A stretch of DNA of 7,275 bases from Limisphaerales bacterium (lineage in GTDB: Bacteria; Verrucomicrobiota; Verrucomicrobiae; Limisphaerales; UBA11358): NCBI GenBank assembly GCA_003152145.1, contig PLZL01000394.1, positions 1 to 7,275 on the forward strand. Reading direction: 5' to 3'. Both the position numbers and the translations under genes were made by a program. Positions within the stretch are counted from its first letter, which is position 1. Each line of letters opens with the position of its first letter. Of the stretch, positions 1 through 6,427 are shown in pieces. Under the pieces are notes generated by a model. The model ran no database searches. It was not told where the DNA came from and saw only the letters and a program-made list of their open reading frames with translations.

Positions 1-1331
1 AGCCGGAGTATTTGAAGGAAGTCCGCGCGTTCCGGCTGGATGGAATTCCCGACACGCATGACGCCGCTGGCGATTTGCAGAAACTTCTCGCGTGGCCGAC
101 AATTGCGTCGAAGAACTGGGTTTATCGCCAATACGACCACATGGTGCGGGACGGCTCGGTGGTTTGTCCGGGCAGCGACGCGGCGGTGTTGCGCATCAAG
201 GCGGATAGTCTTCCAGATTTGGGGAGCGCGGGCGGCCCGCCTGCCGAACCCGGCGGCTCGCCGGGTTCTCGTTCAACAAATTTAAGCCAGTCCAACGAAG
301 CGTCCGGCGGGCCGCCGGACGCAGCACGCGGGCCGCGTGCGCTCCCCGGAAATTCGTTCCCTGAAAAACTCATTGCCATGTCGGTGGATGGCAATGGCAC
401 TTACGTTTATCTCGATCCTTACGAAGGTGGGAAAATTGTCGTGACCGAAGCCTGCCGCAATTTGGCCTGTTCCGGCGCGGTGCCGCTCGGCACGACCGAC
501 AATCTCAACATGCCCAGCCCGCTCAAGCCGGAATTGTTCTGGCAGATCAAGGAATCCGTGCGCGGCCTCGCCGAGGCCTGCCGGGCGTTCAACGCACCTG
601 TCACCGGCGGCAATTGCTCGCTCTACAACCAAAGTCCAAACGGCCCGATTGACCCGACGCCGACGGTGGTGGTGGTCGGCTTGATTGAAAAGCCGGAACA
701 CGTCACGACGCAATGGTTCAAGGACGAAGGCGACGCGATTATTCTGCTCGGCGAAGTCGTGGACAAAGCCGATCCAATTCTCGGCCTCGGCGGTTCGGCT
801 TATCTACAGGTGATTCACGGAAAGAAGACGGGCACGCCGCCGTGCTGTGATTTTGAAACGGCGAAGACGTTGCACACGACGCTGCTTGGGTTGATTCAAA
901 GCGGCCTTGTGAAGAGCGCGCATGATTGCAGCGAAGGCGGCCTGACAATTTGCCTGGCCGAAAGCTGCATCAGCCAGCTCGTGGCGCGCGAAACACCGTG
1001 CCTGATCGGCGCGACAATTGATCTTTCATCGGTGGGGCGAGCGTCCTCGCGAGCCGATGGAAAAGCGGACGACGGCTCGTCAGGAGCCTCGCCCCACCGG
1101 ATTGATGCCCTGCTCTTTGGCGAAACGCAATCGCGCGTCGTCATCACCTGCAAGCCGCTCGATGTGGTGAAAGTGGTCGAGCGCGCGAAGTTGATGGGTG
1201 TTCCGGCGGTGCAAATCGGCAAGGTTGGCGGCGACAAACTAACCGTCAAGACCGCTGCCGGTGAATTTTCCGCGCCCTTGGCCGAGCTTCACAATGCGTG
1301 GTGGAACTCCATCGCGCGGGCGATGGCGTGA
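1..1331 (+). CDS. purL: Phosphoribosylformylglycinamidine synthase II (PurL), C-terminal part, 5' truncated
   Basis: PurL makes FGAM from FGAR, ATP and glutamine-derived ammonia in cytoplasmic de novo purine synthesis. The frame is open to the left edge, from the first full codon at position 3. The TTG at 12 is an internal Leu codon, so the real start lies upstream. What remains matches the second half of the ~740-residue small-type PurL. Seen are PTIASKNWVYRQYD (about 90-131), PGSDAAVLRIK, TDNLN (495-509), GGNCSLYN (606-629), a PTPTVVVVGLIE stretch, SAHDCSEGG (915-941) and GETQSRVV before the C-terminus. Two stretches absent from the Bacillus subtilis protein as I remember it break the homology. 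One is Gly/Pro/Ala-rich (about 215-355) and one Ser/Ala/Arg-rich (about 1031-1098), and each coincides with a palindromic repeat. Family motifs continue in frame after both, so the gene appears intact. It ends with TGA, and nothing ties it to the downstream genes. Confidence 0.96.
   Translation, partial: PEYLKEVRAFRLDGIPDTHDAAGDLQKLLAWPTIASKNWVYRQYDHMVRDGSVVCPGSDAAVLRIKADSLPDLGSAGGPPAEPGGSPGSRSTNLSQSNEASGGPPDAARGPRALPGNSFPEKLIAMSVDGNGTYVYLDPYEGGKIVVTEACRNLACSGAVPLGTTDNLNMPSPLKPELFWQIKESVRGLAEACRAFNAPVTGGNCSLYNQSPNGPIDPTPTVVVVGLIEKPEHVTTQWFKDEGDAIILLGEVVDKADPILGLGGSAYLQVIHGKKTGTPPCCDFETAKTLHTTLLGLIQSGLVKSAHDCSEGGLTICLAESCISQLVARETPCLIGATIDLSSVGRASSRADGKADDGSSGASPHRIDALLFGETQSRVVITCKPLDVVKVVERAKLMGVPAVQIGKVGGDKLTVKTAAGEFSAPLAELHNAWWNSIARAMA
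221..347. repeat. Palindromic repeat element inside purL, with two internal hairpins
   Basis: A 127-base unit is bounded by inverted arms. The left arm 221-240 pairs with 328-347 at 18 of 20 positions, and the outer 9 bases (GGGGAGCGC / GCGCTCCCC) are perfect. Weaker pairing extends the stem to about 26 bases. Inside lie two further perfect palindromes: 246-255 with 259-268 (GAACCCGGCG, 3-base loop) and 300-310 with 312-322 (GCGTCCGGCGG, 1-base loop). A short AT-richer stretch (about 271-298) separates them. Folded, this gives a stem carrying two hairpins. It is read as protein rich in Gly, Pro and Ala (SAGGPPAEPGGSPGS, then ASGGPPDAARGPRAL). It resembles the interspersed palindromic elements that I recall from verrucomicrobial genomes, which also enter reading frames. 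No mobility gene is present. Confidence 0.85.
1031..1098. repeat. Second palindromic repeat element inside purL
   Basis: Inverted arms 1031-1056 and 1073-1098 match at 22 of 26 positions around a 16-base loop. The outer 11 bases, GGTGGGGCGAG and CTCGCCCCACC, are perfect, and one more C-G pair (1030/1099) flanks them. The unit is read in frame as a Ser/Ala/Arg/Gly-rich peptide (VGRASSRADGKADDG, then SSGASPH) between TIDLSS and RIDALLFGETQSR of PurL. Its sequence is unrelated to the element at 221-347, so two repeat families have entered the same gene. It looks like a REP-type mobile palindrome. A six-base repeat, ATTGAT, lies at 1017-1022 and 1101-1106, but I do not claim it as a target duplication. 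Confidence 0.82.
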
Positions 1332-1459
1332 TTTCATTTTGAACAAAATTGCCCTTCGGACGCTCCACTTTTCTGGAAATTCAGTGATAATTCGCGCATC
1401 GAACCGATTAACCACTGGCAATTTGCCGCCGAATTAGTAACCTTTCCGATACATTTGAC
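1332..1459. other. Intergenic gap, purL to ABC permease
   Basis: These 128 bases are more AT-rich than the flanking genes and hold no open frame of note. I see no stem followed by a T-run that would end purL transcription. A weak promoter-like pair, TTGCCG at 1423-1428 and GATACA at 1448-1453 (19-base spacing), lies just before the permease start. This is a poor match and uncertain. No Shine-Dalgarno sequence precedes the ATG at 1460. Confidence 0.4.
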
Positions 1460-2434
1460 ATGCGCCAGTTTTTGACCATAGCCGCGAACGCCTTCATGGA
1501 ATTGATCCGGCAACCGGTGTTTTTGCTGTTGATGACCGGGTCGGTGCTTTTTGAAATTTTCCTGGCGGTGCCGTATTATTTCGCGTTCGGCGACGAACCC
1601 AAGCTGGTTGAAAACAGCGTGTTGGCGGTAATGCTGCTGTCGGGGCTGTTTGGCGCGGTGTTGAGCGCGTCGTTGTCGCTGGCGCGGGAAATCCGCACTG
1701 GCACGGCACTGGCGGTGCTGTCGAAGCCGGTCGGCCGCGCGCAATTTCTGCTGGCCAAATACGCCGGCCTCGCCGCAGCGCTCACGATGCTGGCCTATGT
1801 GAACATGGTCGGCGTGCTGCTGGCCAGCCGCATGGCTTTCGACGCCTACGGCAGCACCGACATGGCCGCGCTGGGCATTTTCGGGGCGGGCGTGGCGCTG
1901 GCCTACGGGCTGGCGGGCTTCAGCAACTTTTTCCTGCGCCGTCCGTTCGCGAGCGACGCGGTGTTCGCGCTGGTGGCGCTGGCGACGCTGGCGGCATTCG
2001 TGATTTTTCAATTCACAAAACAAATGGAAAGCGCGGGCACGGTGGGGCAGGTGAACTGGAACCTTCTGCCGGCGGGCATTTTGATCCTGTTCGCACTGTG
2101 GATTCTGGCAGCGCTGGCACTGGCGTGCTCGACGCGGCTGGACACGATTCCGACGCTGGCGATTTGCTCGGGGTTCTTTTTGATCGGGCTGATGTCGGAC
2201 TATTTCTACTCGCAGGCCGGCGGAAAAATCGGCGGCGGCGCGTCGTGGTGGGCTTCGACGCTTTACACGGTCATTCCAAACTGGCAGCTTTTCTGGCTCG
2301 CTGACGCGATTGAAACGGGCAAGAGCACGTTTCAATGGGCATACGTCGGCAAGGCGTTTGTGTATGTGGTTGGCTACGCGGGTGCGGCGCTGGCCATCGG
2401 CACGGCGCTGTTTGAGGAACGGGAATTGAGTTAG
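1460..2434 (+). CDS. ABC-2 type transporter permease subunit
   Basis: This 324-residue integral membrane protein would form the transmembrane channel of an ABC transporter at the inner membrane. About eight hydrophobic segments are visible, near residues 18-42, 50-74, 100-123, 135-158, 165-185, 203-223, 228-250 and 296-318. The cytoplasmic loop after the second (76-103) has EIRTGTALAVLSKPVGRAQF, the typical EI..GT..lLSKPv.R..F signature of ABC-2 permeases acting in gene regulation-independent export or membrane-linked roles. It lacks the large FtsX/MacB-type periplasmic domain. ATG 1460 is chosen because the family's N-terminal pattern begins there, although no Shine-Dalgarno sequence is present. 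No ATP-binding subunit lies next to it, so a partner would have to be encoded outside the window. The substrate cannot be told. It precedes the SPFH genes by 85 bases in the same orientation, so co-transcription is possible but not shown. Confidence 0.85.
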   Translation: MRQFLTIAANAFMELIRQPVFLLLMTGSVLFEIFLAVPYYFAFGDEPKLVENSVLAVMLLSGLFGAVLSASLSLAREIRTGTALAVLSKPVGRAQFLLAKYAGLAAALTMLAYVNMVGVLLASRMAFDAYGSTDMAALGIFGAGVALAYGLAGFSNFFLRRPFASDAVFALVALATLAAFVIFQFTKQMESAGTVGQVNWNLLPAGILILFALWILAALALACSTRLDTIPTLAICSGFFLIGLMSDYFYSQAGGKIGGGASWWASTLYTVIPNWQLFWLADAIETGKSTFQWAYVGKAFVYVVGYAGAALAIGTALFEERELS

Positions 2435-2443
2435 GCGGTGCAT

Positions 2444-2467
2444 CGTGAATCGCTGAATCTTTGAATC
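2444..2467 (+). repeat. Short degenerate tandem repeat, 8-base period
   Basis: Three consecutive 8-mers share TGAATC: CGTGAATC, GCTGAATC and TTTGAATC. They lie just after the permease stop codon, in the 85-base gap before the first SPFH gene. A similar AATCG-rich tandem of period 7 lies at 6392-6426, also directly after a stop codon. Function is unknown. They may be remnants of a dispersed short intergenic repeat. Nothing here looks like a terminator. Confidence 0.5.
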
Positions 2468-2519
2468 GGTTTGGCGAACCCCGATGTAACCATGCAACGA
2501 TTTGACGATTTAACTAAAC

Positions 2520-4397
2520 GTGGAACGCAACGTTCAAAAAAATGGTCTGGTGAATCTGGTCGCGGCGACAATGATTTTCGTCGCCGCGTTCGTCACCGCT
2601 GTCTATGCCCGTTCACTGGCGGGCCAGGCTGGCGCGGTTTTTCTGGGCCTCGGAATGCTCGTGGCGTTCACCGGCTGGTTCCAGATGCGGCTCGAGGAGA
2701 ACGAACGCCTGGAAAAACTGGAATTCGACGAGCTCGCCCGCGCCAAGGGCGGATCCGCGTTATTTGAAGCGAAGGAATCGGAGGTTTTTCCCGCGCGCCG
2801 TTCGCGCGAGCAATTCGAGAAATTTTTCGTGCCGGGGTTCGCGGTGCTGCTGTTCCTGCTGGAGGCCAGCGGCGCGTGGTTGCTCTGGCGCTGGATTTCC
2901 AAAGTCACCACCGGCATTGCGCCCGACCGCGCGATGGCGTCGCTTTCGCTCTTCGCGATTTTCGCGCTGCTGCTGTTCCTGGTCGGTCGGTTTACAGTCA
3001 CCATTGCGCGGCTGGAAGGCCAGCGGCTGCTGCGCCCGAGCGCGAGTTTTCTGCTGGCGGGCGCGTATGTCTGCGCCTTCACCGCGCTCGGCATCGCCGG
3101 CGCCAAAACGGAATTGCCCCGGGCCGATTTCTGGGTCGCGCGCGCGGGGTGCGTGCTGCTCGGCCTGATGGCGGCGGAAATCCTCGTTACGCTGCTGCTG
3201 GAAATCTACCGCCCGCGCGTCCGGGGCAAGGTGGCCCGGCCGCTTTACGACAGCCGCGTCGTCGGCCTGCTTGCGCAGCCCGAAAGCCTGTTCACCACGG
3301 CGGCGCAAACGCTCGATTATCAATTTGGCTTCAAGGTTTCCGAGACGTGGTTTTTCCAGTTGCTCAAAAAAAACCTTCCCGCGCTGCTGCTGGCGCAACT
3401 GGCGGTTTTGCTTCTTTCGACATGCGTCGTGTTTGTGGACGCGGGCGAACAGGCCGTGCTCGAACATTTCGGGAAACCCGTCGCCACGCTCGACGCGGGC
3501 GCGCATTTCAAGCTGCCGTGGCCGGTGGAAAAAATTTACCGCTACCGCACGGAGCAAATCCAGACGTTCGTCGTCGGCTACGTTCCCGACGCGCAAAGCG
3601 AAAAGGCGAACACGATTTTGTGGAGCACTCCACATGGCAAGGAAGACAATTTTCTCGTCGGCAACCGCGCGCCGGTCACGGTTCAAAATGACAACGCCGG
3701 CACGAACAATGCGCTGAAAGCGCCGCCGGTCAGTTTGATTTCCGTCAGCATTCCGGTTCAGTTTCAAATCACCAACGTCACCGACTGGGCCTACAACAAC
3801 GCCGACGCGACGAACCTGCTGCAATCGCTCGCCACGCGGGAAGTGGTGCGTTTTCTGGCGGGCGTGGATTTGAACAACGTGATGTCGAGCAACCGGCTCG
3901 AAGCGGCGGAGACGCTGCGCGATGGCATTCAGGCGACGGCGAACGAATACAAACTTGGCGCGAAAATCATTTTTGTCGGGCTGCAGGACATTCATCCGCC
4001 AACGACGGTTGCCGGCGATTACGAAAGGGTCATCGGCGCGGAGCAGACAATGCTGGCCATCAGCAATGCCGCGCTGGCTTATGCCATCAGCAATGTCGCG
4101 CTGGCCGGCGCGCAGGCGTTCACGACCACGAATCTCGCCGACGCGACGCGGCTGCAACTGGAAGTTTCGCGGTTTGCGCAGGCGGCGCTGTTCACGAACC
4201 AGATTCCGGCGTTCGAGGCCGCGCCGTCCGTCTACAAACAGCGCGTCTATTTTCAGACGTTCGCTGACGCGACCCGGAACGCCCGCAAATACGTTTTGCT
4301 CGTCACGAACACCGAGGACGTCTTGATTTTTGACCTCGAAGACAAAATCCGCGAAGACCTTTTGAATTTAAACGTGCCCAACAGTCAATCGCCATGA
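2520..4397 (+). CDS. HflK-like SPFH protein with a fused N-terminal six-helix membrane domain
   Basis: This is a 625-residue membrane protein. Residues 1-230 hold about six hydrophobic helices (10-30, 36-55, 104-125, 140-161, 175-195, 207-227), with a charged segment between the second and third (57-100). A linker with YQFGFKVSETWFFQLL (267-282) leads to a seventh helix (286-307). The SPFH/band 7 domain follows (about 308-510), opening with GEQAVLEHFGKPVATLDAGA and FKLPWPVEKIYRYR. A C-terminal helical tail carries the HflK-like VYKQRVYFQTFADATRNARK (571-590). In Escherichia coli, HflK (about 420 residues, one helix) pairs with HflC to enclose the FtsH protease; here the extra membrane domain is unusual. 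GTG 2520 is chosen because a stop lies in frame at 2511 and the next ATG (2571) would cut into the first helix. No Shine-Dalgarno sequence is visible. The stop overlaps the next start, implying coupled translation. Function beyond SPFH scaffolding is unknown. Confidence 0.85.
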   Translation: MERNVQKNGLVNLVAATMIFVAAFVTAVYARSLAGQAGAVFLGLGMLVAFTGWFQMRLEENERLEKLEFDELARAKGGSALFEAKESEVFPARRSREQFEKFFVPGFAVLLFLLEASGAWLLWRWISKVTTGIAPDRAMASLSLFAIFALLLFLVGRFTVTIARLEGQRLLRPSASFLLAGAYVCAFTALGIAGAKTELPRADFWVARAGCVLLGLMAAEILVTLLLEIYRPRVRGKVARPLYDSRVVGLLAQPESLFTTAAQTLDYQFGFKVSETWFFQLLKKNLPALLLAQLAVLLLSTCVVFVDAGEQAVLEHFGKPVATLDAGAHFKLPWPVEKIYRYRTEQIQTFVVGYVPDAQSEKANTILWSTPHGKEDNFLVGNRAPVTVQNDNAGTNNALKAPPVSLISVSIPVQFQITNVTDWAYNNADATNLLQSLATREVVRFLAGVDLNNVMSSNRLEAAETLRDGIQATANEYKLGAKIIFVGLQDIHPPTTVAGDYERVIGAEQTMLAISNAALAYAISNVALAGAQAFTTTNLADATRLQLEVSRFAQAALFTNQIPAFEAAPSVYKQRVYFQTFADATRNARKYVLLVTNTEDVLIFDLEDKIREDLLNLNVPNSQSP

Positions 4398-5308
4398 AAA
4401 GAAACACTCTAACCATCGTCATCGGCGCAGTGCTGGTCTTGATTTTCGCGCTGCTGCTGTTTGTATTTCAAGTCCGCCGGTCGGAAGTCGCCGTCGTCGC
4501 GACGTTCGGCAAGCCCGTAGCGACCTACACGAATGCCGGCGCGTATTTCAAAATACCATGGCCGATCCAGAAAGTTTATAAATACGACCAGCGCGTCCAG
4601 AATTTTGAGGATAAATTCAGCCAGACACTCACGGCGGACAGCAGCATGCTGCTGACGAGCATTTATGTCGGCTGGAAGATTTCGGACGCAGGACAGTTCC
4701 TGCAGGTTTTTCCCGGCGACCCGTCGGTGTCGCTGCCGAACGCGCAGAGTAAACTTGAACAGATGTTGCGCACAAAAAAAAGCGCTGTTATCGGCCAGCA
4801 TCCGCTGTCTGATTTCGTGAACGCGGATCCGCAGGACTTGAAATTCGACGCGATTGAAAACGAAATCGAACAGTCCGTGCAAAACGAACTGCGGACGAAC
4901 AATTACGGCATTCAGCTCGAATTTCTTGGTTTCAAAAAAATCGGCCTGCCCGAAAGCGTGACGCAAACGGTTTTTGATCGCATGAAATCCGAGCGGCAGG
5001 TGCTCATCAGCCTCGCTGAAAACACCGGCAAATCGGAGGCGCAGAAAATCCAGTCCGGCGCCGACGCCGATTCCGCCAAGACCATCGCCAACGCGCAGGC
5101 CACCGCGACGCGCATCCGCGCCGAGGGCGAGGCCGAGGCTGCCAAGACGCTGCCGATCTTCCAGCAAAATCCCGATCTGGCGGTTTTCCTGCTGCGCATT
5201 GACGCGTGGAAACAATCGCTCAACCAGCGCTCCACCCTGTTTTTTGACGAACGCTATCCGCCGTTTGATTTGTTCAAATATTTGCCGACGAATGCGCCGG
5301 GACACTGA
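4394..5308 (+). CDS. hflC: HflC-like SPFH (band 7) protein
   Basis: This 304-residue protein has one N-terminal membrane anchor (residues 7-26) and then an SPFH domain (about 28-205) opening with RRSEVAVVATFGKPVATYT and FKIPWPIQKVYKYDQRVQ. HflC-like features follow: MKSERQ (197-202), an Ala/Glu-rich helical segment with ATRIRAEGEAEAAK (238-251), and a C-terminal AWKQSL...STLFF block resembling the HflC RKSL/tTLVLS end. Bacterial HflC is usually 290-330 residues, so the length fits. Its ATG overlaps the upstream stop in an ATGA, and the next SPFH gene begins 2 bases after its own stop, so the three are tightly coupled. By family knowledge it would form a hetero-oligomeric ring with HflK-type partners, most of it outside the cytoplasmic membrane. 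True orthology with E. coli HflC, and any link to FtsH, are inferred; no ftsH gene is in view. Confidence 0.88.
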   Translation: MKRNTLTIVIGAVLVLIFALLLFVFQVRRSEVAVVATFGKPVATYTNAGAYFKIPWPIQKVYKYDQRVQNFEDKFSQTLTADSSMLLTSIYVGWKISDAGQFLQVFPGDPSVSLPNAQSKLEQMLRTKKSAVIGQHPLSDFVNADPQDLKFDAIENEIEQSVQNELRTNNYGIQLEFLGFKKIGLPESVTQTVFDRMKSERQVLISLAENTGKSEAQKIQSGADADSAKTIANAQATATRIRAEGEAEAAKTLPIFQQNPDLAVFLLRIDAWKQSLNQRSTLFFDERYPPFDLFKYLPTNAPGH

Positions 5309-5310
5309 CC

Positions 5311-6393
5311 ATGAGCGACGAACACGATCATCATCACGAGCATGAGGCGCCGGAAGCGGTTGACGCCGGTTCGCAGGCGCTGGCCGAGGCGCTGGGCAGC
5401 AGTTTTGCGATTGTCAAAATCGTAATGGTGCTGATGGTCGTCCTGTTTTTCAGCTCGGGATTTTTCCAGGTCGGCCCGTCGGAAAAGGCGGTCATCCTCC
5501 GATTCGGCAAACCGGTTGGCGAAGGAAAAAGCGTCCTGCTCGGCCCGGGCCTGCACTGGTCGTTTCCGTATCCGATTGACGAGGTGGTGAAGATTCCGAT
5601 TACGGAACAGCAAACCGTCCAGTCCACCACCGGCTGGTATTTCACGACGCCGGAACAGGAATTGAGCGGCGAGGAACTGCCCGCCGGCGCGTCGCTCAAT
5701 CCGGCGATTGACGGCTACGCCATCACCGCCGACCGCAACATCGTCCACACGCAAGTGACGCTGCATTACCACATTGACGACCCGATTGCGTATATTTTCA
5801 ATTTCGCGTCCGCGTCCAACTCGATTCAAAACACGCTGAACAACGCCCTGCTGTTCACCGCCGCGAAGTTCGACGTGGACGACATCCTCACGCGCGATGT
5901 CGGGGGTTTTCAGGACGCTGTGCTGGCGCGCGTCAGCGATTTGACCGAGGAGGAGCATCTCGGCATCGTCATTGACAACTGCCAGGTGCGAAGCGTCGCG
6001 CCGCGGCAGTTACAGGACGTCTTCGCTCGCGTCACCGAGGCGCGCCAGAACCAGAGCAAGCAGATCAACGACGCGAACGCTTACCGCGACAAGACGCTGC
6101 TCAACGCCGCCGCGCAGGCGTCGGCTATCACCACCCAGGCCGCCGCCGCCAGCACAAATTACGTCGTAGCCATTCAAGCCGACGCCAATGCCTTCACCAA
6201 TTCGTTGACGGCATTCGAAAAGAATCGGTATTTGTTCGCGCAGCAAAAAGTGGCCGAGACGATGGCGCTGGTGCTGACGAACGTGCAGGACAAAATCTTC
6301 CTGCCACAGCGCGCCGATGGCAAACCGCGCGAACTGCGGCTACAATTGAACCGCGAACCGCCGCAGCAGCCGAAAACTGGGGCGAATCCGTGA
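5311..6393 (+). CDS. hflK: HflK-like SPFH (band 7) protein with a His-rich N-terminus
   Basis: This 360-residue protein begins with an acidic, His-rich tail (MSDEHDHHHEHEAPEA), then a single membrane anchor (about 33-53). The SPFH domain (about 54-245) opens with GPSEKAVILRFGKPVGEG and PGLHWSFPYPIDEVVKI, and includes DRNIVHTQVTLHYHIDDP (141-158), typical of the HflK side of the family. An Ala/Gln-rich helical region (245-300) is followed by FEKNRYLFAQQKVAETM and a C-terminal KIFLPQRADGKPRELRLQLN block. In HflK-type topology the tail would lie in the cytoplasm and the rest outside. The start at ATG 5311 is 2 bases after the hflC-like stop and is followed at once by the His-rich segment; no good Shine-Dalgarno sequence is present. 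It is the third SPFH gene in a row and directly precedes a metal ATPase, so the His-rich tail could bind metal. The symbol reflects family resemblance, not proven equivalence to E. coli HflK. Confidence 0.87.
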   Translation: MSDEHDHHHEHEAPEAVDAGSQALAEALGSSFAIVKIVMVLMVVLFFSSGFFQVGPSEKAVILRFGKPVGEGKSVLLGPGLHWSFPYPIDEVVKIPITEQQTVQSTTGWYFTTPEQELSGEELPAGASLNPAIDGYAITADRNIVHTQVTLHYHIDDPIAYIFNFASASNSIQNTLNNALLFTAAKFDVDDILTRDVGGFQDAVLARVSDLTEEEHLGIVIDNCQVRSVAPRQLQDVFARVTEARQNQSKQINDANAYRDKTLLNAAAQASAITTQAAAASTNYVVAIQADANAFTNSLTAFEKNRYLFAQQKVAETMALVLTNVQDKIFLPQRADGKPRELRLQLNREPPQQPKTGANP

Positions 6394-6426
6394 TTCGTAA
6401 ATCGCAAATCGAAATTCATAAATTTG
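6392..6426 (+). repeat. Short degenerate tandem repeat, 7-base period
   Basis: Five 7-mers follow each other: GATTCGT, AAATCGC, AAATCGA, AATTCAT, AAATTTG. They fill nearly all of the 34-base gap between the HflK-like gene and the ATPase, and the first overlaps the TGA stop at 6391-6393. The tract is AT-rich in a GC-rich neighbourhood and stands where a ribosome binding site for the ATPase would be expected. It resembles the tract at 2444-2467. Its role is unknown. Confidence 0.5.
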
Positions 6427-6427
6427 T

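Noticed and set aside
1017..1106. ATTGAT at 1017-1022 and 1101-1106 as a target-site duplication of the second palindrome
   Set aside because: The copies are not adjacent to the palindrome ends. Removing one copy with the insert would leave PurL about six residues shorter than the expected alignment, so chance is more likely.
1332..1400. Possible terminator after purL
   Set aside because: No stable GC stem followed by a T-run is visible; only a very short CCA/TGG pairing around TTTTC exists.
1334..2497. 387-codon minus-strand open frame opposite the ABC permease
   Set aside because: Its product is a low-complexity Arg/Gln/His-rich string with no domain pattern, as expected antisense to a GC-rich gene. 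The plus strand has a clear membrane-protein family signature.
2471..2767. 98-codon plus-strand frame starting with TTG before the first SPFH gene
   Set aside because: Most of it overlaps the SPFH gene in another frame and is Arg/Gly-rich with no motif; it has no start signal.
2876..3717. Long overlapping plus-strand frames inside the first SPFH gene
   Set aside because: They encode Arg/Ala/Ser-rich strings typical of GC-rich out-of-frame reading.
2760..4157. 465-codon minus-strand open frame opposite the first SPFH gene
   Set aside because: Arg/Gln/Glu-rich without recognisable motifs; it is an antisense shadow of a well-supported gene.
3366..4781. Runs of eight A at 3366-3373 and 4774-4781 as possible slippage or phase-variation sites
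   Set aside because: Both encode ordinary Lys-Lys codons within intact SPFH domains. The shifted frames give unstructured peptides, so programmed slippage is not supported.
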